Below are positions 43,532 to 55,482 of a stretch of 64,000 nt of DNA, piece after piece. The DNA lies in contig NZ_CP106798.1 of NCBI RefSeq assembly GCF_025642155.1, positions 6,882,001-6,946,000 of the forward strand. Reading direction: 5' to 3'. The notes under the pieces are model-generated. The model ran no database searches, had not been told where the DNA came from, and saw only the letters and a list, made by a program, of their open reading frames with translations. Positions within the stretch are counted from its first letter, which is position 1. The number at the start of each line of letters is the position of its first letter. The stretch comes from Streptomyces sp. HUAS 15-9 (lineage in GTDB: Bacteria > Actinomycetota > Actinomycetes > Streptomycetales > Streptomycetaceae). The position numbers and the translations under genes are program-made.

Positions 43532-44765
43532 GCCCGTTGATGAAGTTGGACACCAGACGCTCGGCGGGTCCGGCCAGGCGTGGTGCGGGAAGCACCCGTA
43601 GCGCCTCCTCGTACAGCAGCCGCAGCTGAAGCCGCGCGAAGTGGGCACCCAGACACACATGCGGACCGTCCCCGAAGGACACATGCGGATTGGGCGTACG
43701 GGCCGGGTCCAGACGGTCCGGACCGGTGAAGGCCCGCTCGTCCCGGTTGGCCGAGGCGTGGAAGACGACCACCTTGTCACCGGCCCGGATCTTCCGCCCG
43801 GCCAGTTCGGTGTCGTGTGCCGCGGTACGGCGGAAGGTCAGCACGGGCGGATGCCAGCGCAGCAACTCATCGACAGCGGTGGGGAGATGGACCTGCCCGT
43901 CGCGCAGCGACCGGTACGCCTCCGGATGCTCTACCAGCGCCAGCAGCCCGCCCGGAGCGGCGCTGCGCACCGTGTCGTTGCCCGCGACGGTGAGCAGGAA
44001 GAAGAACATCTCCAGTTCCGCTCCGGTGAGTTCGGCGTCGTGTGCGAGTGTGGTCATCACGTCGTCGGCGGGGTAGCGCCGTTTGTACGCCGCCAGCTGC
44101 CGGGCGTAGTCGAACATGTCCCGCAGCATCGCGGGCGACCGCGGATTGACCGGCTTGCCTTCCCCGTCGAGCACCGGGGGACCGGCCTCGTCCGGGTCCT
44201 GATAGCCGATCACCCGCTGTGTCCAGCGCAGCAGCAGCCTCCGGTCGCCCTTCGGGACACCCAGCAGGTCGGCGAGGTTGAGCAGCGCGTACTCGTCGGT
44301 GACGGCCGTGACCAGGTCGACCGTGCCGTCCGACGCGCGGGCCGCCGCCACGGCGCCGGCGAGCAGCGTGCGGGCCCGCTCCCGCGTGACGTCCGCGAAC
44401 CGGTCGACCCGCGCGCGCGTGAACGCACGGCTCACCAGCCGCCTCAGCCGCCCGTGCTGCGGCGGGTCCTGGTTGAGCATCATGCTCCGGAGGAACGGCA
44501 GATCCTCCGGGTCTGGATCCCGGATCTGGGTCGCCCCGATGTACGACGAATACGTCGCCGCGTCCTTCAGCACCCGCACCACGTCCGCGTGCCGGGTCAC
44601 CGCCCAGAAACCGGGCCCGGCCGGCCAGCCCAGCACCTCGGGCTCCTCCTGCCGGGCCACGGGGTGGTGGTCGCGCAGGACGCGGTAGTCGTCGTACGGC
44701 ACACCCAACGCGTAGCGGCGCGGATCGAAGACGTCCGGAACGGGTGGAGCCTGGCGCACGCTCAC
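43503..44765 (-). CDS. Cytochrome P450
   Basis: The 420-aa class I bacterial P450 has the heme-thiolate Cys371 in FGDGPHVCLGAHFAR, the I-helix oxygen-activation motif TVAGNDTVR, and the F/G and K-helix region DELLRWHPPVLTFRRTA. It needs a separate ferredoxin and reductase, and none is adjacent. It starts with GTG at 44765; the start overlaps by 4 bp (GTGA at 44762-44765) with the hydrolase stop, so the hydrolase and P450 are co-translated, hydrolase first. The position beside geosmin synthase and cprB suggests secondary metabolism, but the substrate is unknown. Confidence 0.93.
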   Translation of the reverse strand: MSVRQAPPVPDVFDPRRYALGVPYDDYRVLRDHHPVARQEEPEVLGWPAGPGFWAVTRHADVVRVLKDAATYSSYIGATQIRDPDPEDLPFLRSMMLNQDPPQHGRLRRLVSRAFTRARVDRFADVTRERARTLLAGAVAAARASDGTVDLVTAVTDEYALLNLADLLGVPKGDRRLLLRWTQRVIGYQDPDEAGPPVLDGEGKPVNPRSPAMLRDMFDYARQLAAYKRRYPADDVMTTLAHDAELTGAELEMFFFLLTVAGNDTVRSAAPGGLLALVEHPEAYRSLRDGQVHLPTAVDELLRWHPPVLTFRRTAAHDTELAGRKIRAGDKVVVFHASANRDERAFTGPDRLDPARTPNPHVSFGDGPHVCLGAHFARLQLRLLYEEALRVLPAPRLAGPAERLVSNFINGLKSLPLYVD

Positions 44766-45553
44766 GCCGTGCCGTCCTTGCCGGGCCCGTCCTCGCGCAG
44801 GAAGTCCTCGACCACCCGGATCAGCTCCAGCGGGGTCTCGTCCATCGCACAGTGTCCGGCGCTCGGCAGGCGCCGTAGCTCCGCGCGCGGGTAGCAGGAC
44901 ATCCAGGTCTCCTGGACCAGCTCGGGTGACAGGGCCGGGTCGAGCTCTCCGGCCACGGCGAGCGCGGGTACGTCCGAGCCCTCGACGTCGGCGCGGAAGT
45001 CGTCGCCCGCCCATGAGTCCAGCCAGGCACGGAACGCCTTGGCGTCGCTGCGCTCCAGCGAGGTGTCGACCATCCGGTCCAGCCAGGCCGCGGGACGGCG
45101 GCCGCCGGTGGTGAAGTCGATGATCGCGCGCCGGTTCTCCGGCCGGTGCGCCGCATCCGCGAACAGCTCCCACTGCTCGCCGGGCAGCGGCAGCCCCGAG
45201 GCGGGCACGGGGGAGACGCCGACGATCCGGCGCAGCCGGTGCGGGGCCACGGCCAGCAGCCGCTGGGCCACCGCGCCGCCCATCGAGTGCCCCACCACCG
45301 AGAACCGCTCCCAGCCGAGGCGGTCGGCCAGCTCCACCAGGTCCAGCGCGGCCTCGACGGTGGTGTACGCGCCCACGGCGTCCTTGGCCCGTCCGTAGCC
45401 GCGCAGATCGACCAGCGCGTAGGTGAACGTCTCCCGGTCCAGGTCCGGCAGGACGGCCGCGTAGGCGGACCGGTCGGCGAACCAGCCGTGCACGGCGAAC
45501 ACCTTGTGGGCGCCGTCGCCGTGCATTTCATGGGGCAGCACGAAGGAGGTCAT
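44762..45553 (-). CDS. Alpha/beta-hydrolase
   Basis: The 263-aa product has the alpha/beta-hydrolase fold: oxyanion HGWFADRS, nucleophile elbow SVVGHSMGGAVAQ (Ser in GHSMGG), acid near LAVAGELDPAL and catalytic His in PSAGHCAMDE. The substrate is unknown (ester, lactone or similar). It is translationally coupled to the P450 gene. The ATG at 45553 was taken; a longer in-frame start at 45643 exists but would run back towards the divergent geosmin synthase gene. Confidence 0.88.
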   Translation of the reverse strand: MTSFVLPHEMHGDGAHKVFAVHGWFADRSAYAAVLPDLDRETFTYALVDLRGYGRAKDAVGAYTTVEAALDLVELADRLGWERFSVVGHSMGGAVAQRLLAVAPHRLRRIVGVSPVPASGLPLPGEQWELFADAAHRPENRRAIIDFTTGGRRPAAWLDRMVDTSLERSDAKAFRAWLDSWAGDDFRADVEGSDVPALAVAGELDPALSPELVQETWMSCYPRAELRRLPSAGHCAMDETPLELIRVVEDFLREDGPGKDGTA

Positions 45554-45566
45554 GCGACCACCGTGA

Positions 45567-47921
<2,355 letters not shown>

Positions 47922-47940
47922 GTCTTCCGGGGCGAGGGGA

Positions 47941-47960
47941 ACAGAACACAACAGAACACA
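47941..47960 (+). repeat. Perfect direct repeat ACAGAACACA x2
   Basis: Two adjacent exact copies of ACAGAACACA (47941-47950 and 47951-47960) lie in the 54-bp gap between geoA and the multicopper oxidase, just ahead of its GTG start at 47976. They could be a regulatory direct repeat or a duplicated leader segment. Confidence 0.6.
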
Positions 47961-47975
47961 CGGGGGTGTGCGAAC

Positions 47976-49859
47976 GTGACCGAGATCATCGAGAGGATCA
48001 CCGAGGCCGTCGACGGGGGACAGCCGTCGGCTCCGCCCGAACTGACGCCGTACGTCGCACCGTTGCCCGTCCCGTCGGTCCTGCGGCCCGCGTCCGCCGA
48101 CGTGACGCACGAGACCGAGATCGCCCTGCGCCCGACCTGGATCCGCCTGCACCCGCAGCTGCCGCCGACCCTGATGTGGGGGTACGACGGCCAGGTGCCG
48201 GGCCCGACCATCGAGGTGCGCCGCGGACAGCGCGTCCGCATCGCTTGGACCAACCGCATTCCCAAGGACAGCGAATACCCGGTCGCCTCGGTGGAGGTGC
48301 CGCTGCGCACGGACGGCCGTCCGCAGGCCACCACCGAGCCCGGCCGCGAGGGCGTCGAGCCGGACAAGGACGTGGCCGCGCTGCCCGCCTGGACGGTGAC
48401 CCATCTGCACGGCGCCCAGACGGGCGGCGGCAACGACGGCTGGGCGGACAACGCCGTCGGCCACGGTGACGCGCAGCTGTCGGAATACCCGAACGACCAC
48501 CAGGCGGTGCAGTGGTGGTACCACGACCACGCCATGAACATCACGCGGTGGAACGTCCACACGGGCCTGTACGGCACCTACCTGGTCCGCGACGACGAGG
48601 AGGACGCCCTCCACCTCCCCCGCGGGGAGCGGGAGATCCCGCTGCTGCTCGCCGACCGCAACCTCGACACCGACGAGGACGGCCGCCTCAACGGCCGGCT
48701 GCTGCACAAGACGGTGATCGTCCAGCAGCGGAACCCGGAGACGGGCAAGCCGGTCTCCATCCCGTTCACCGGCCCGTACACCACGGTCAACGGCCGCATC
48801 TGGCCGTACGCCGACGTGGACGCCGCCTGGTACCGCTTCCGGCTGGTCAACGCGTCGAACGCGCGCATCTACGACCTCGTGCTGGTCGACGAGGACGACA
48901 ACCCGGTGCCCGGCGTGGTCCACCAGATCGGCAGCGACGGAGGGCTCCTGCCGCGGCCCGTGCCGATCGACTTCGACGACACCCTGCCCACCCTGACCGC
49001 CGCCCCGGCCGAGCGCTTCGACCTGCTCGTCGACTTCCGTGGCCTCGCGGGCAAGCGGTTCCGCCTGGTCGACAAGGGCCGCAACCGGCCGGCGGGCGTA
49101 CCCGACCCGGCCGGTGACGTGCGCTATCCGGCCGTCCTGGAGTTCCGGGTCCAGGACTGTGAGAGCACGGACACCTTCGAGCTGCCTGAGGTGCTCTCCG
49201 GCTCCTTCCGCCGGCTCACCCACGACGTCCCGCACGGCCACCGCCTGATCGTGCTCACCCCGCCCGCCACCAAGGGCGCCGGCGGTCACCCGGAGATCTG
49301 GGAGATGACCCAGGTCGAGGACGCCGGCGACATCCAGGTACCCACGGACGGGATCATCCGGCTCACGGGTGCGGACGGCACCACGAAGACGTACCGGCGT
49401 ACGTCCCGGACGTTCAACGACGGGCTCGGCTTCACCATCGCCGAGGGCAGCTACGAGCAGTGGAGCTTCCTCAACCTCGCGCCGATCGTCCACCCCATGC
49501 ACATCCACCTGGCCGACTTCCAGCTGCTCGGCCGCGACGCCTACGACGTCTCGGGCTTCGACCCGGCGGTGGGCGGCACGGTCGAGCCGGTGGCGTTCGA
49601 CCCGGGGACCCAGCTGCCGCTGGCCCCCAACGAGCGCGGCCACAAGGACGTGTTCCGTGTCCCCGGAGGGCAGATCCTGCGGGTCATGGGCCGGTTCGAC
49701 GGCGCGTACGGCCGGTTCATGTACCACTGCCACCTGCTGGAGCACGAGGACATGGGCATGATGCGGCCCTTCGTCGTGATGCCGCCCGAGGCCCTGAAGT
49801 TCGACCACGGCGCGGCACACGGCGGCCATGGCGAGCAGCACACGGGTCACACGGGCTGA
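47976..49859 (+). CDS. Multicopper oxidase, phenoxazinone-synthase/CotA-like
   Basis: The 627-aa three-cupredoxin-domain laccase has all four copper motifs: [21 protein letters not shown] and [13 protein letters not shown]. No signal peptide is present, so it should be cytoplasmic, as is S. antibioticus phenoxazinone synthase, which it resembles in length and layout. It oxidises phenolic or aminophenolic substrates with O2. The C-terminal tail is His-rich ([17 protein letters not shown]). It starts with GTG after a 20-bp direct repeat, 54 bp behind geoA; co-transcription is likely. Confidence 0.93.
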   Translation: MTEIIERITEAVDGGQPSAPPELTPYVAPLPVPSVLRPASADVTHETEIALRPTWIRLHPQLPPTLMWGYDGQVPGPTIEVRRGQRVRIAWTNRIPKDSEYPVASVEVPLRTDGRPQATTEPGREGVEPDKDVAALPAWTVTHLHGAQTGGGNDGWADNAVGHGDAQLSEYPNDHQAVQWWYHDHAMNITRWNVHTGLYGTYLVRDDEEDALHLPRGEREIPLLLADRNLDTDEDGRLNGRLLHKTVIVQQRNPETGKPVSIPFTGPYTTVNGRIWPYADVDAAWYRFRLVNASNARIYDLVLVDEDDNPVPGVVHQIGSDGGLLPRPVPIDFDDTLPTLTAAPAERFDLLVDFRGLAGKRFRLVDKGRNRPAGVPDPAGDVRYPAVLEFRVQDCESTDTFELPEVLSGSFRRLTHDVPHGHRLIVLTPPATKGAGGHPEIWEMTQVEDAGDIQVPTDGIIRLTGADGTTKTYRRTSRTFNDGLGFTIAEGSYEQWSFLNLAPIVHPMHIHLADFQLLGRDAYDVSGFDPAVGGTVEPVAFDPGTQLPLAPNERGHKDVFRVPGGQILRVMGRFDGAYGRFMYHCHLLEHEDMGMMRPFVVMPPEALKFDHGAAHGGHGEQHTGHTG

Positions 49860-49908
49860 ACACGCGCGCGTGCGGTGAGGGCGGTGAGGGCGTGGATGTC
49901 GGCGAGCG

Positions 49909-49925
49909 CGGCCCGTTCCGGGCCG
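49909..49925 (+). terminator. Short GC hairpin after the multicopper oxidase gene
   Basis: CGGCCCG (49909-49915) pairs perfectly with CGGGCCG (49919-49925) across a 3-nt loop, 50 bp after the oxidase stop. There is no T-tract, as is usual in Streptomyces. Confidence 0.4.
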
Positions 49926-50026
49926 TGATGCCTATGACTTCCCTGTGCTGACCCCCGGTCAGTCTCACTCGTTCGTGGCTCGTCGCGCCCGCGTACGCCG
50001 GGTAGAGCACCAGCCGGAGGCGAACC

Positions 50027-50602
50027 ATGGAAGAGACTGCACTGCGTCCCAAGCCGATGCCCGGTCAGGAGCGGCGGGACTGTGGCACCCCCGGCACCCC
50101 TGGCACCATCACTGGCACCCCCGGCGCCGGACAGCGCCCGCACGCCGCGCGCCGGCGCGGAAGGCGGCTCAGGACCCTGCTGCTCAGCCTGTTCGTCGGG
50201 ACGGTCCTGGTGTTGTCCGGAGTCGGTCTCGGCACGGTCGGCGCGTCGGTGATCGGTATGAGCCGGCTGGCCCAGCTGCGCCATCAGGCGCCGCCCCCGG
50301 CCGCGGCTGCCACCCGGTCGGCCGCGCCGTCACCGGTCGGCGTGAGCCTCGGCGTGGAGGCCGTGGACGCCGAGAAGTCGGGGGCGCTGGTCGTCGGCGT
50401 CCACGAGCCCGGCCCCGCCCACATCGCCGGCCTGGTCGTCGGCGACGTACTCCTGCGCTTCGGCGGGACGCGCCTCGGGACGGCCGCCGACCTCGCGCGG
50501 GCCGTCTCCCGCGCCCGTCCCGGAGCCGAGGTCACGCTCACGGTGCGGCACCGCGGTGGCGGCTACCAGCGGCTGACGGCCGTCCCCGGCGTCGTCACCT
50601 GA
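50027..50602 (+). CDS. Membrane-anchored PDZ-domain protein
   Basis: The 191-aa product has a cytoplasmic low-complexity start (GTPGTPGTITGTPGAG), one membrane helix at about residues 48-74 (LLLSLFVGTVLVLSGVGLGTV) and an extracytoplasmic PDZ domain at about 103-188 (VGVSLGVEAVD, VVGVHEPGPAHIAGLVVGDVLLRFGGTRL). It has no protease domain, so it is not HtrA itself. It could be a scaffold or regulator of envelope proteases. GGAGGCGAACC precedes the ATG. Confidence 0.85.
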   Translation: MEETALRPKPMPGQERRDCGTPGTPGTITGTPGAGQRPHAARRRGRRLRTLLLSLFVGTVLVLSGVGLGTVGASVIGMSRLAQLRHQAPPPAAAATRSAAPSPVGVSLGVEAVDAEKSGALVVGVHEPGPAHIAGLVVGDVLLRFGGTRLGTAADLARAVSRARPGAEVTLTVRHRGGGYQRLTAVPGVVT

Positions 50603-50677
50603 CCTCCCGCCGCCACCCGCGACCGGCGACATCGTGGCCGCGGGACCCCGTAACCGGCTCGCGCGGGCCTCCGTGTC

Positions 50678-50695
50678 CGGGCAGGATGCTGCCCG
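50678..50695 (+). terminator. Hairpin between PDZ and aminopeptidase genes
   Basis: CGGGCAG (50678-50684) pairs perfectly with CTGCCCG (50689-50695) across GATG. It lies 76 bp after the PDZ gene stop and 40 bp before the aminopeptidase start. Confidence 0.45.
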
Positions 50696-50735
50696 TAGTC
50701 CTTTGCCCCGCCCCCAGACGTCCCCGGAGGCCTGG

Positions 50736-51863
50736 ATGACCGGTAGCATGCCCGCCCCCTTCACGGCCGACGACTACAGGGCCCGCATGGAGCGCGCCGC
50801 GCGCTGTGCCGCCGAGGCCGGTCTTGCGGGCCTGCTCGTGGCGCCGGGACCGGACATGGTGTGGCTCACCGGCTACGCGCCCACAGCGGTCACCGAACGG
50901 CTCACCGTGCTCGTCCTCGCCGCCGGACGCGACCCCGTGCTGGTCGTACCGACCCTGGAGGCACCGGACGCCGAGAAGGCGGCCGGCGCGTCCGCCCTGA
51001 CCCTGCGCGGCTGGACCGACGGCACGGACCCCTACGCGGTCACCGCCGCCCTCCTCGACGCCGGCGGCCGCTTCGGGATCAGCGACAACGCCTGGGCGAT
51101 GCATCTGCTCGGCCTGCAGAAGATCCTGCCCGGCACCTCCTACGCCGCCCTCACCGACGCGCTGCCGATGCTGCGCGCCGTGAAGGACGCGGCGGAACTG
51201 GAACTGCTCGCGTCCGCCGGAGCCGCCGCCGACGCCGCGTTCGAGGAGATCCGCAAGGTGTCCTTCGCCGGTCGGCGCGAGTCCGACGTCGGCCGCGACC
51301 TCGCCGACCTGCTGCGGCGCTTCGGCCACTCACAGGTCGACTTCACCATCGTCGGCTCCGGACCCAACGGGGCCAACCCGCACCACGAGGTCGGCGACCG
51401 CGTCATCCGCGACGGCGACATGGTCGTCCTCGACTTCGGCGGCCTCAAGGACGGCTACGGCTCCGACACCAGCCGCACCGTGCACGTGGGTGAGCCCACG
51501 GACGAGGAGCGGAAGGTCCACGACATCGTCCGCGCGGCCCAGGAGGCGGGCTTCCGCGCGGTGCGCCCGGGTGTCGCCTGCCAGGAGGTCGACCGGGCCG
51601 CCCGTGCGGTGATCGCCGGCGCCGGGTACGGCGAGTACTTCATCCACCGCACCGGCCACGGCATCGGCGTCACCACCCACGAGCCGCCGTACATGATCGA
51701 GGGCGAGGCACAGCCCCTCGTACCCGGCATGTGCTTCTCCGTCGAGCCCGGCATCTACCTGCCCGGCCGCTTCGGAGTGCGCATCGAGGACATCGTCACG
51801 GTGACCGCGGACGGCGGCCGTCGCCTCAACAACACGACTCGTGACATGGTCATAGTGGACTGA
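50736..51863 (+). CDS. Xaa-Pro aminopeptidase (M24B)
   Basis: The 375-aa product has a creatinase-like N-terminal domain and the pita-bread M24 domain. The five metal ligands are visible: Asp in VVLDFGG, Asp in GSDTSRTV, His in HRTGHGIG, Glu in FSVEPGIY and Glu in VRIEDIVTV. It removes N-terminal residues before proline in the cytoplasm. The ATG at 50736 follows CCGGAGG. It is 70 bp upstream of the APH-fold gene on the same strand. Confidence 0.93.
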   Translation: MTGSMPAPFTADDYRARMERAARCAAEAGLAGLLVAPGPDMVWLTGYAPTAVTERLTVLVLAAGRDPVLVVPTLEAPDAEKAAGASALTLRGWTDGTDPYAVTAALLDAGGRFGISDNAWAMHLLGLQKILPGTSYAALTDALPMLRAVKDAAELELLASAGAAADAAFEEIRKVSFAGRRESDVGRDLADLLRRFGHSQVDFTIVGSGPNGANPHHEVGDRVIRDGDMVVLDFGGLKDGYGSDTSRTVHVGEPTDEERKVHDIVRAAQEAGFRAVRPGVACQEVDRAARAVIAGAGYGEYFIHRTGHGIGVTTHEPPYMIEGEAQPLVPGMCFSVEPGIYLPGRFGVRIEDIVTVTADGGRRLNNTTRDMVIVD

Positions 51864-51933
51864 CCGGGTGGCCCCGGACACCAGGAGACGTACGCACCCT
51901 CGACGACACCACCCCGAACGGCAACGGCGCGAC

Positions 51934-52878
51934 ATGACCCAGGCACCGACACCCACCGCGGACACCGTCCGCAGACTGGTTAGTACGCTGCTCAAGGAGA
52001 GCGCGGACAGCACCTCGGGGCCGGACGTGCGGCCCGTCGCGGAGGGCGGCGAGCACTCCACGTGGTGGGTCGGCACCCGCCATGTGCTGCGCCTCGCCCC
52101 CGACCGCGACGCCGCCGCCCGGCAGCGCCGCGAACTGCGCCTGCGCGACCTCGTCCGGCCGCACGTCCCCGTCACCGTCCCCCTCAGCGTGGCGCACGGC
52201 GAATGGGCCCCGGGACTGACCTACACGCTCGACACCAAGGTGCCCGGCGGCACGGGAGAGGAGCACGACGTCTCCGCCGTCGGCGAGGCCGACCTGTCCG
52301 GCCTGCTCACGGCACTGCGCCAGGTACCGGTACGGCAGGCGGAGACGCTCGGCGTGCCACGCGTCGCGCCGCGCTCCCTGGAGGCGCTGCGCCGGATGGC
52401 CGTACGGGCCGCGGAACGGCTCGGCGCCGCCGACGAGTTCGACCCCGCCCTGATCCTGCAGCTCACCCCGGCCGGCGCCGCCCAGCTCGCCGCACAGCCC
52501 GGCACGGCCGTCCTGGTGCACCACAACCTCAGGGGCGAGCACCTCGTGGTGAGCGCCGACGGCCGGGTGCGCGGCATCCTCGACTGGACCGGCGTGGTCG
52601 TCGGCGACCCCGCCGAGGACATCGCCGGGCTCGCCCTCGCCGTCGGCTCCGGCGCGGCCGTACGCGCCGCCACCCTCGCCGGCTACGGCGCCCGCCCCTG
52701 CCTGCGCGGCCTGTGGCTGGCCCGCTGCGACACCGTCGTCAGGCTCATGAACCGCCTGGACGGCCATGACACCGGCCCCCTCCCGCTGCTGCGCACCCAG
52801 CTGCGGCGCGCCTGGGAGGCGATCCTGCTCGAGCGGGTGACCGACTTCCGGGACGAGGAGACGCGCGAGGAGCTGTAG
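51934..52878 (+). CDS. APH-fold protein with degenerate catalytic loop
   Basis: The 314-aa product has the aminoglycoside-phosphotransferase/choline-kinase fold. The catalytic loop that normally reads H(G/x)DxxxxN is HHNLRGEH here: the catalytic base Asp is Asn198 and the metal-binding Asn is His203. The second motif is kept (ILDWTG, Asp217, then GDPAEDIAGLA). The nucleotide-binding strand has Arg53 (VLRLAPD) where Lys is usual. It may be a pseudokinase or use altered chemistry, and resistance activity should not be assumed. It lies 70 bp after aminopeptidase P and converges on treZ with 10 bp between. Confidence 0.8.
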   Translation: MTQAPTPTADTVRRLVSTLLKESADSTSGPDVRPVAEGGEHSTWWVGTRHVLRLAPDRDAAARQRRELRLRDLVRPHVPVTVPLSVAHGEWAPGLTYTLDTKVPGGTGEEHDVSAVGEADLSGLLTALRQVPVRQAETLGVPRVAPRSLEALRRMAVRAAERLGAADEFDPALILQLTPAGAAQLAAQPGTAVLVHHNLRGEHLVVSADGRVRGILDWTGVVVGDPAEDIAGLALAVGSGAAVRAATLAGYGARPCLRGLWLARCDTVVRLMNRLDGHDTGPLPLLRTQLRRAWEAILLERVTDFRDEETREEL

Positions 52879-52888
52879 CCCCGCCGGG

Positions 52889-54634
52889 TCAGCCCTGCGT
52901 CAGTACGACGCACGACTCGCCGGGCACCAGCAGCAGCCCGTCGGCCCCCGGCGCCTCCACCGGGTCCCATGCGGCCAGGACTCGTACTTCTCCGGCGCCC
53001 AGGGGGATCGCGGCCGGCTCCTTGCCCAGGTTGACGGCCACCCGGACGTCCCCGCGCCGGAAGGCCAGCCAGCGGGCCTGCTCGTCGTACGCCACCTTGG
53101 TGTCGGCGAGGTCGGGATCGGTGAGGTCCGCCTCCTCCCGGCGCAGGGCGACCAGCCGGCGGTACCAGGCCAGCACGCGCGCGTGGGGCTCGCGTTCCGG
53201 CTCCGACCAGTCCAGGCAGGAGCGCTCGCGGGTCGCCGGGTCCTGTGGGTCGGGCACGTCCTCCTCGGCCCAGCCGTGCGCCGCGAACTCCCGCCGTCTG
53301 CCCTGCCGTACGGCCTGCGCCAGCTCCGGGTCCGTGTGGTCGGTGAAGAACTGCCACGGGGTGCCCGCGGCCCACTCCTCGCCCATGAACAGCATCGGCG
53401 TGAACGGCGCGGTCAGCGTCAGCGCGGCGGCACAGGCCAGCAGACCGGGGGACAGCGACTGGGACAGGCGGTCGCCCTGGGCGCGGTTGCCGATCTGGTC
53501 GTGGGTCTGGGAGTAGCCGAGGAGCCGGTGCCCGGCCACCGTCGCCCGGTCCAGCGGGCGGCCGTGGTGGCGGCCCCGGAAGCCGGAGTAGGTGCCGTCG
53601 TGGAAGAAACCGCCGGAGAGGGTCTTGGCGAGGGCGACGAACGGGGCGCGGGCGAAGTCCGCGTAGTAGCCCTGGGACTCGCCGGTCAGCGCGGTGTGCA
53701 GGGCGTGGTGGAAGTCGTCGTTCCACTGCGCGTGCAGGCCGAGGCCGTGCTCCGCGCGCGGGGTGATCAGCCGCGGGTCGTTGACGTCGGACTCGGCGAT
53801 CAGGAACAGCGGTCTGCCCAGCTCGGAGCAGAGGCCGTCCACGGCGGCCGACAGCTCCTCCAGGAAGGGGTACGCGCGCGTGTCCCGCAGCGCGTGCACG
53901 GCGTCCAGCCGCAGACCGTCGATCCGGTAGTCGCGCAGCCAGGCCAGCGCACTGCCCACGAGATACGCGCGCACCTCGTCCGAACCGGGCGCGTCCAGGT
54001 TGACCGCGGCTCCCCAGGGAGTGTGGTGCGTCTCGGTGAAGTACGGCCCGAACGCGGGCAGATGGTTCCCGGACGGCCCCAGATGGTTGTGCACGACGTC
54101 CAGGACCACCCCCAGACCGAGTTCGTGCGCCCGGTCGACGAACCGCTTCAGCGCCTCCGGGCCGCCGTACGGTTCGTGCACCGCCCACAGCGAGACGCCC
54201 TCGTACCCCCACCCGTGCCGCCCCGGGAAGGGGCACAACGGCATCAACTCCACATGTGTGACGCCCAGTTCCACCAGATGCCCGAGCCGCTCGGCGGCCG
54301 CGTCCAGGGTGCCCTCGCGGGTGTACGTCCCCACGTGCAGCTCATACAGGACCGCCCCCGGCAGCGGGCGCCCCGCCCACTCGGCACGCCACGCGTACCG
54401 CTCCTGGTCCACGACCGCGCTCGGACCGTCCGGGCCGTCAGGCTGGTGGCGCGAGCACGGGTCGGGCAGCACGGGACCGTCGTCCAGCGCGAACCCGTAC
54501 CGCGTCCCGTCCTGCGCCGGCGACTGTCCGGTCCACCACCCCGCCCGCTCGGGGTTGCGCTCCAACGCGCGCGTGGCGCCGTCGCAATGGAGCGTCACAC
54601 GGTCTGCCTGCGGTGCCCACACCTCGAACTGCAC
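52889..54634 (-). CDS. treZ: Malto-oligosyltrehalose trehalohydrolase TreZ
   Basis: The 581-aa GH13 enzyme has an N-terminal E-set domain (MQFEVWAPQADRVTLHCDG) and a TIM barrel with nucleophile Asp in IDGLRLDAVHAL, acid Glu in FLIAESD and Asp in QTHDQIGNR. It cleaves trehalose off the maltooligosyl-trehalose made by TreY. It starts with GTG at 54634. It converges on the APH-fold gene and is divergent from the FHA gene (174 bp). Confidence 0.95.
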   Translation of the reverse strand: MQFEVWAPQADRVTLHCDGATRALERNPERAGWWTGQSPAQDGTRYGFALDDGPVLPDPCSRHQPDGPDGPSAVVDQERYAWRAEWAGRPLPGAVLYELHVGTYTREGTLDAAAERLGHLVELGVTHVELMPLCPFPGRHGWGYEGVSLWAVHEPYGGPEALKRFVDRAHELGLGVVLDVVHNHLGPSGNHLPAFGPYFTETHHTPWGAAVNLDAPGSDEVRAYLVGSALAWLRDYRIDGLRLDAVHALRDTRAYPFLEELSAAVDGLCSELGRPLFLIAESDVNDPRLITPRAEHGLGLHAQWNDDFHHALHTALTGESQGYYADFARAPFVALAKTLSGGFFHDGTYSGFRGRHHGRPLDRATVAGHRLLGYSQTHDQIGNRAQGDRLSQSLSPGLLACAAALTLTAPFTPMLFMGEEWAAGTPWQFFTDHTDPELAQAVRQGRRREFAAHGWAEEDVPDPQDPATRERSCLDWSEPEREPHARVLAWYRRLVALRREEADLTDPDLADTKVAYDEQARWLAFRRGDVRVAVNLGKEPAAIPLGAGEVRVLAAWDPVEAPGADGLLLVPGESCVVLTQG

Positions 54635-54808
54635 GGACGGTTCCCCTTCGTCTGTTCACCGTGATGTAGCCCGTCCATCGTGCCGTGACCGGGACGGATG
54701 CGCCTTGAATCCTTCCTTTCTCCGCGGGTGTCGCCGGCAGTACGCGCGCGTGGTGGTCGTTTCCCCGTTTTCTGGACACCCGGGGTTCACTGACCGACAA
54801 TCACGAGC

Positions 54809-55360
54809 GTGACGTCGTCCTTCGAGTTCAACACGTACCCCGCGCGGCTCTCGGACGCGGAGCGCGACAAGGCGCTGCAGGTGCTCCGTGACGGCGTCGC
54901 CATGGGCCGTCTGTCGCACGACACGTTCGTGCGCCGTATGGAACTCGCCCTGGCCGCGCGCCGGGCCGACGAACTCGCCGTGCTGACCGCCGACCTACCC
55001 CGGGAGAACCGTCTCTCGCGGGTCCTGTTCGGCACCGTCGAGGCGGTCTCCGGCTTCACCGTACGGCTGCGCACCGCCTGGCAGGCCGAGCGGCTGCCCA
55101 AGCTGATGCTGCCGCACGCCGGCAACGGCCATCCGCTGCGCATAGGCCGCGACCCCGCCAACGGACTGCGGCTGAACCACGAGACCGTCTCCCGCGTGCA
55201 CGCCGAACTCCGCCGTCAGGGCGGCATGTGGGTCCTCAGGGACCTCGGCTCGACCAACGGCACCACCGTCAACGGGCGCCGGGTGATCGGCGCCGCCGTG
55301 GTCCGCGACGGCGACCAGGTGGGTTTCGGCCGGATGGCCTTCCGGCTCTCGTTGAACTGA
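54809..55360 (+). CDS. DUF1707-FHA protein
   Basis: The 183-aa product has an N-terminal DUF1707 domain at about residues 10-65 (ARLSDAERDKALQVLRDGVAMGRLS, FVRRMELALAARRADELAVLTADLP). A forkhead-associated domain follows at about 105-180 with the phosphothreonine-binding residues in RIGRDP, ETVSRVHAEL and GSTNGTTVNG. FHA domains read Ser/Thr kinase output. It starts with GTG. Neighbouring genes are trehalose and peptidase genes, and no kinase gene is adjacent. Confidence 0.92.
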   Translation: MTSSFEFNTYPARLSDAERDKALQVLRDGVAMGRLSHDTFVRRMELALAARRADELAVLTADLPRENRLSRVLFGTVEAVSGFTVRLRTAWQAERLPKLMLPHAGNGHPLRIGRDPANGLRLNHETVSRVHAELRRQGGMWVLRDLGSTNGTTVNGRRVIGAAVVRDGDQVGFGRMAFRLSLN

Positions 55361-55482
55361 GCGAGGCCCGGCACCGGACACGGTGGCCGAAAACGAGTTG
55401 TCCGCCGCGGTGTTGACGTACCCCTGAACTCGTGACTGACTGTGCGTACACCATGCACACCAGGTGAAACGACGGCACCACA

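Noticed and set aside
51934..52878. Aminoglycoside resistance gene
   Set aside because: The fold is APH-like but the catalytic loop is degenerate and the neighbours are housekeeping genes, so there is no basis for a resistance claim.
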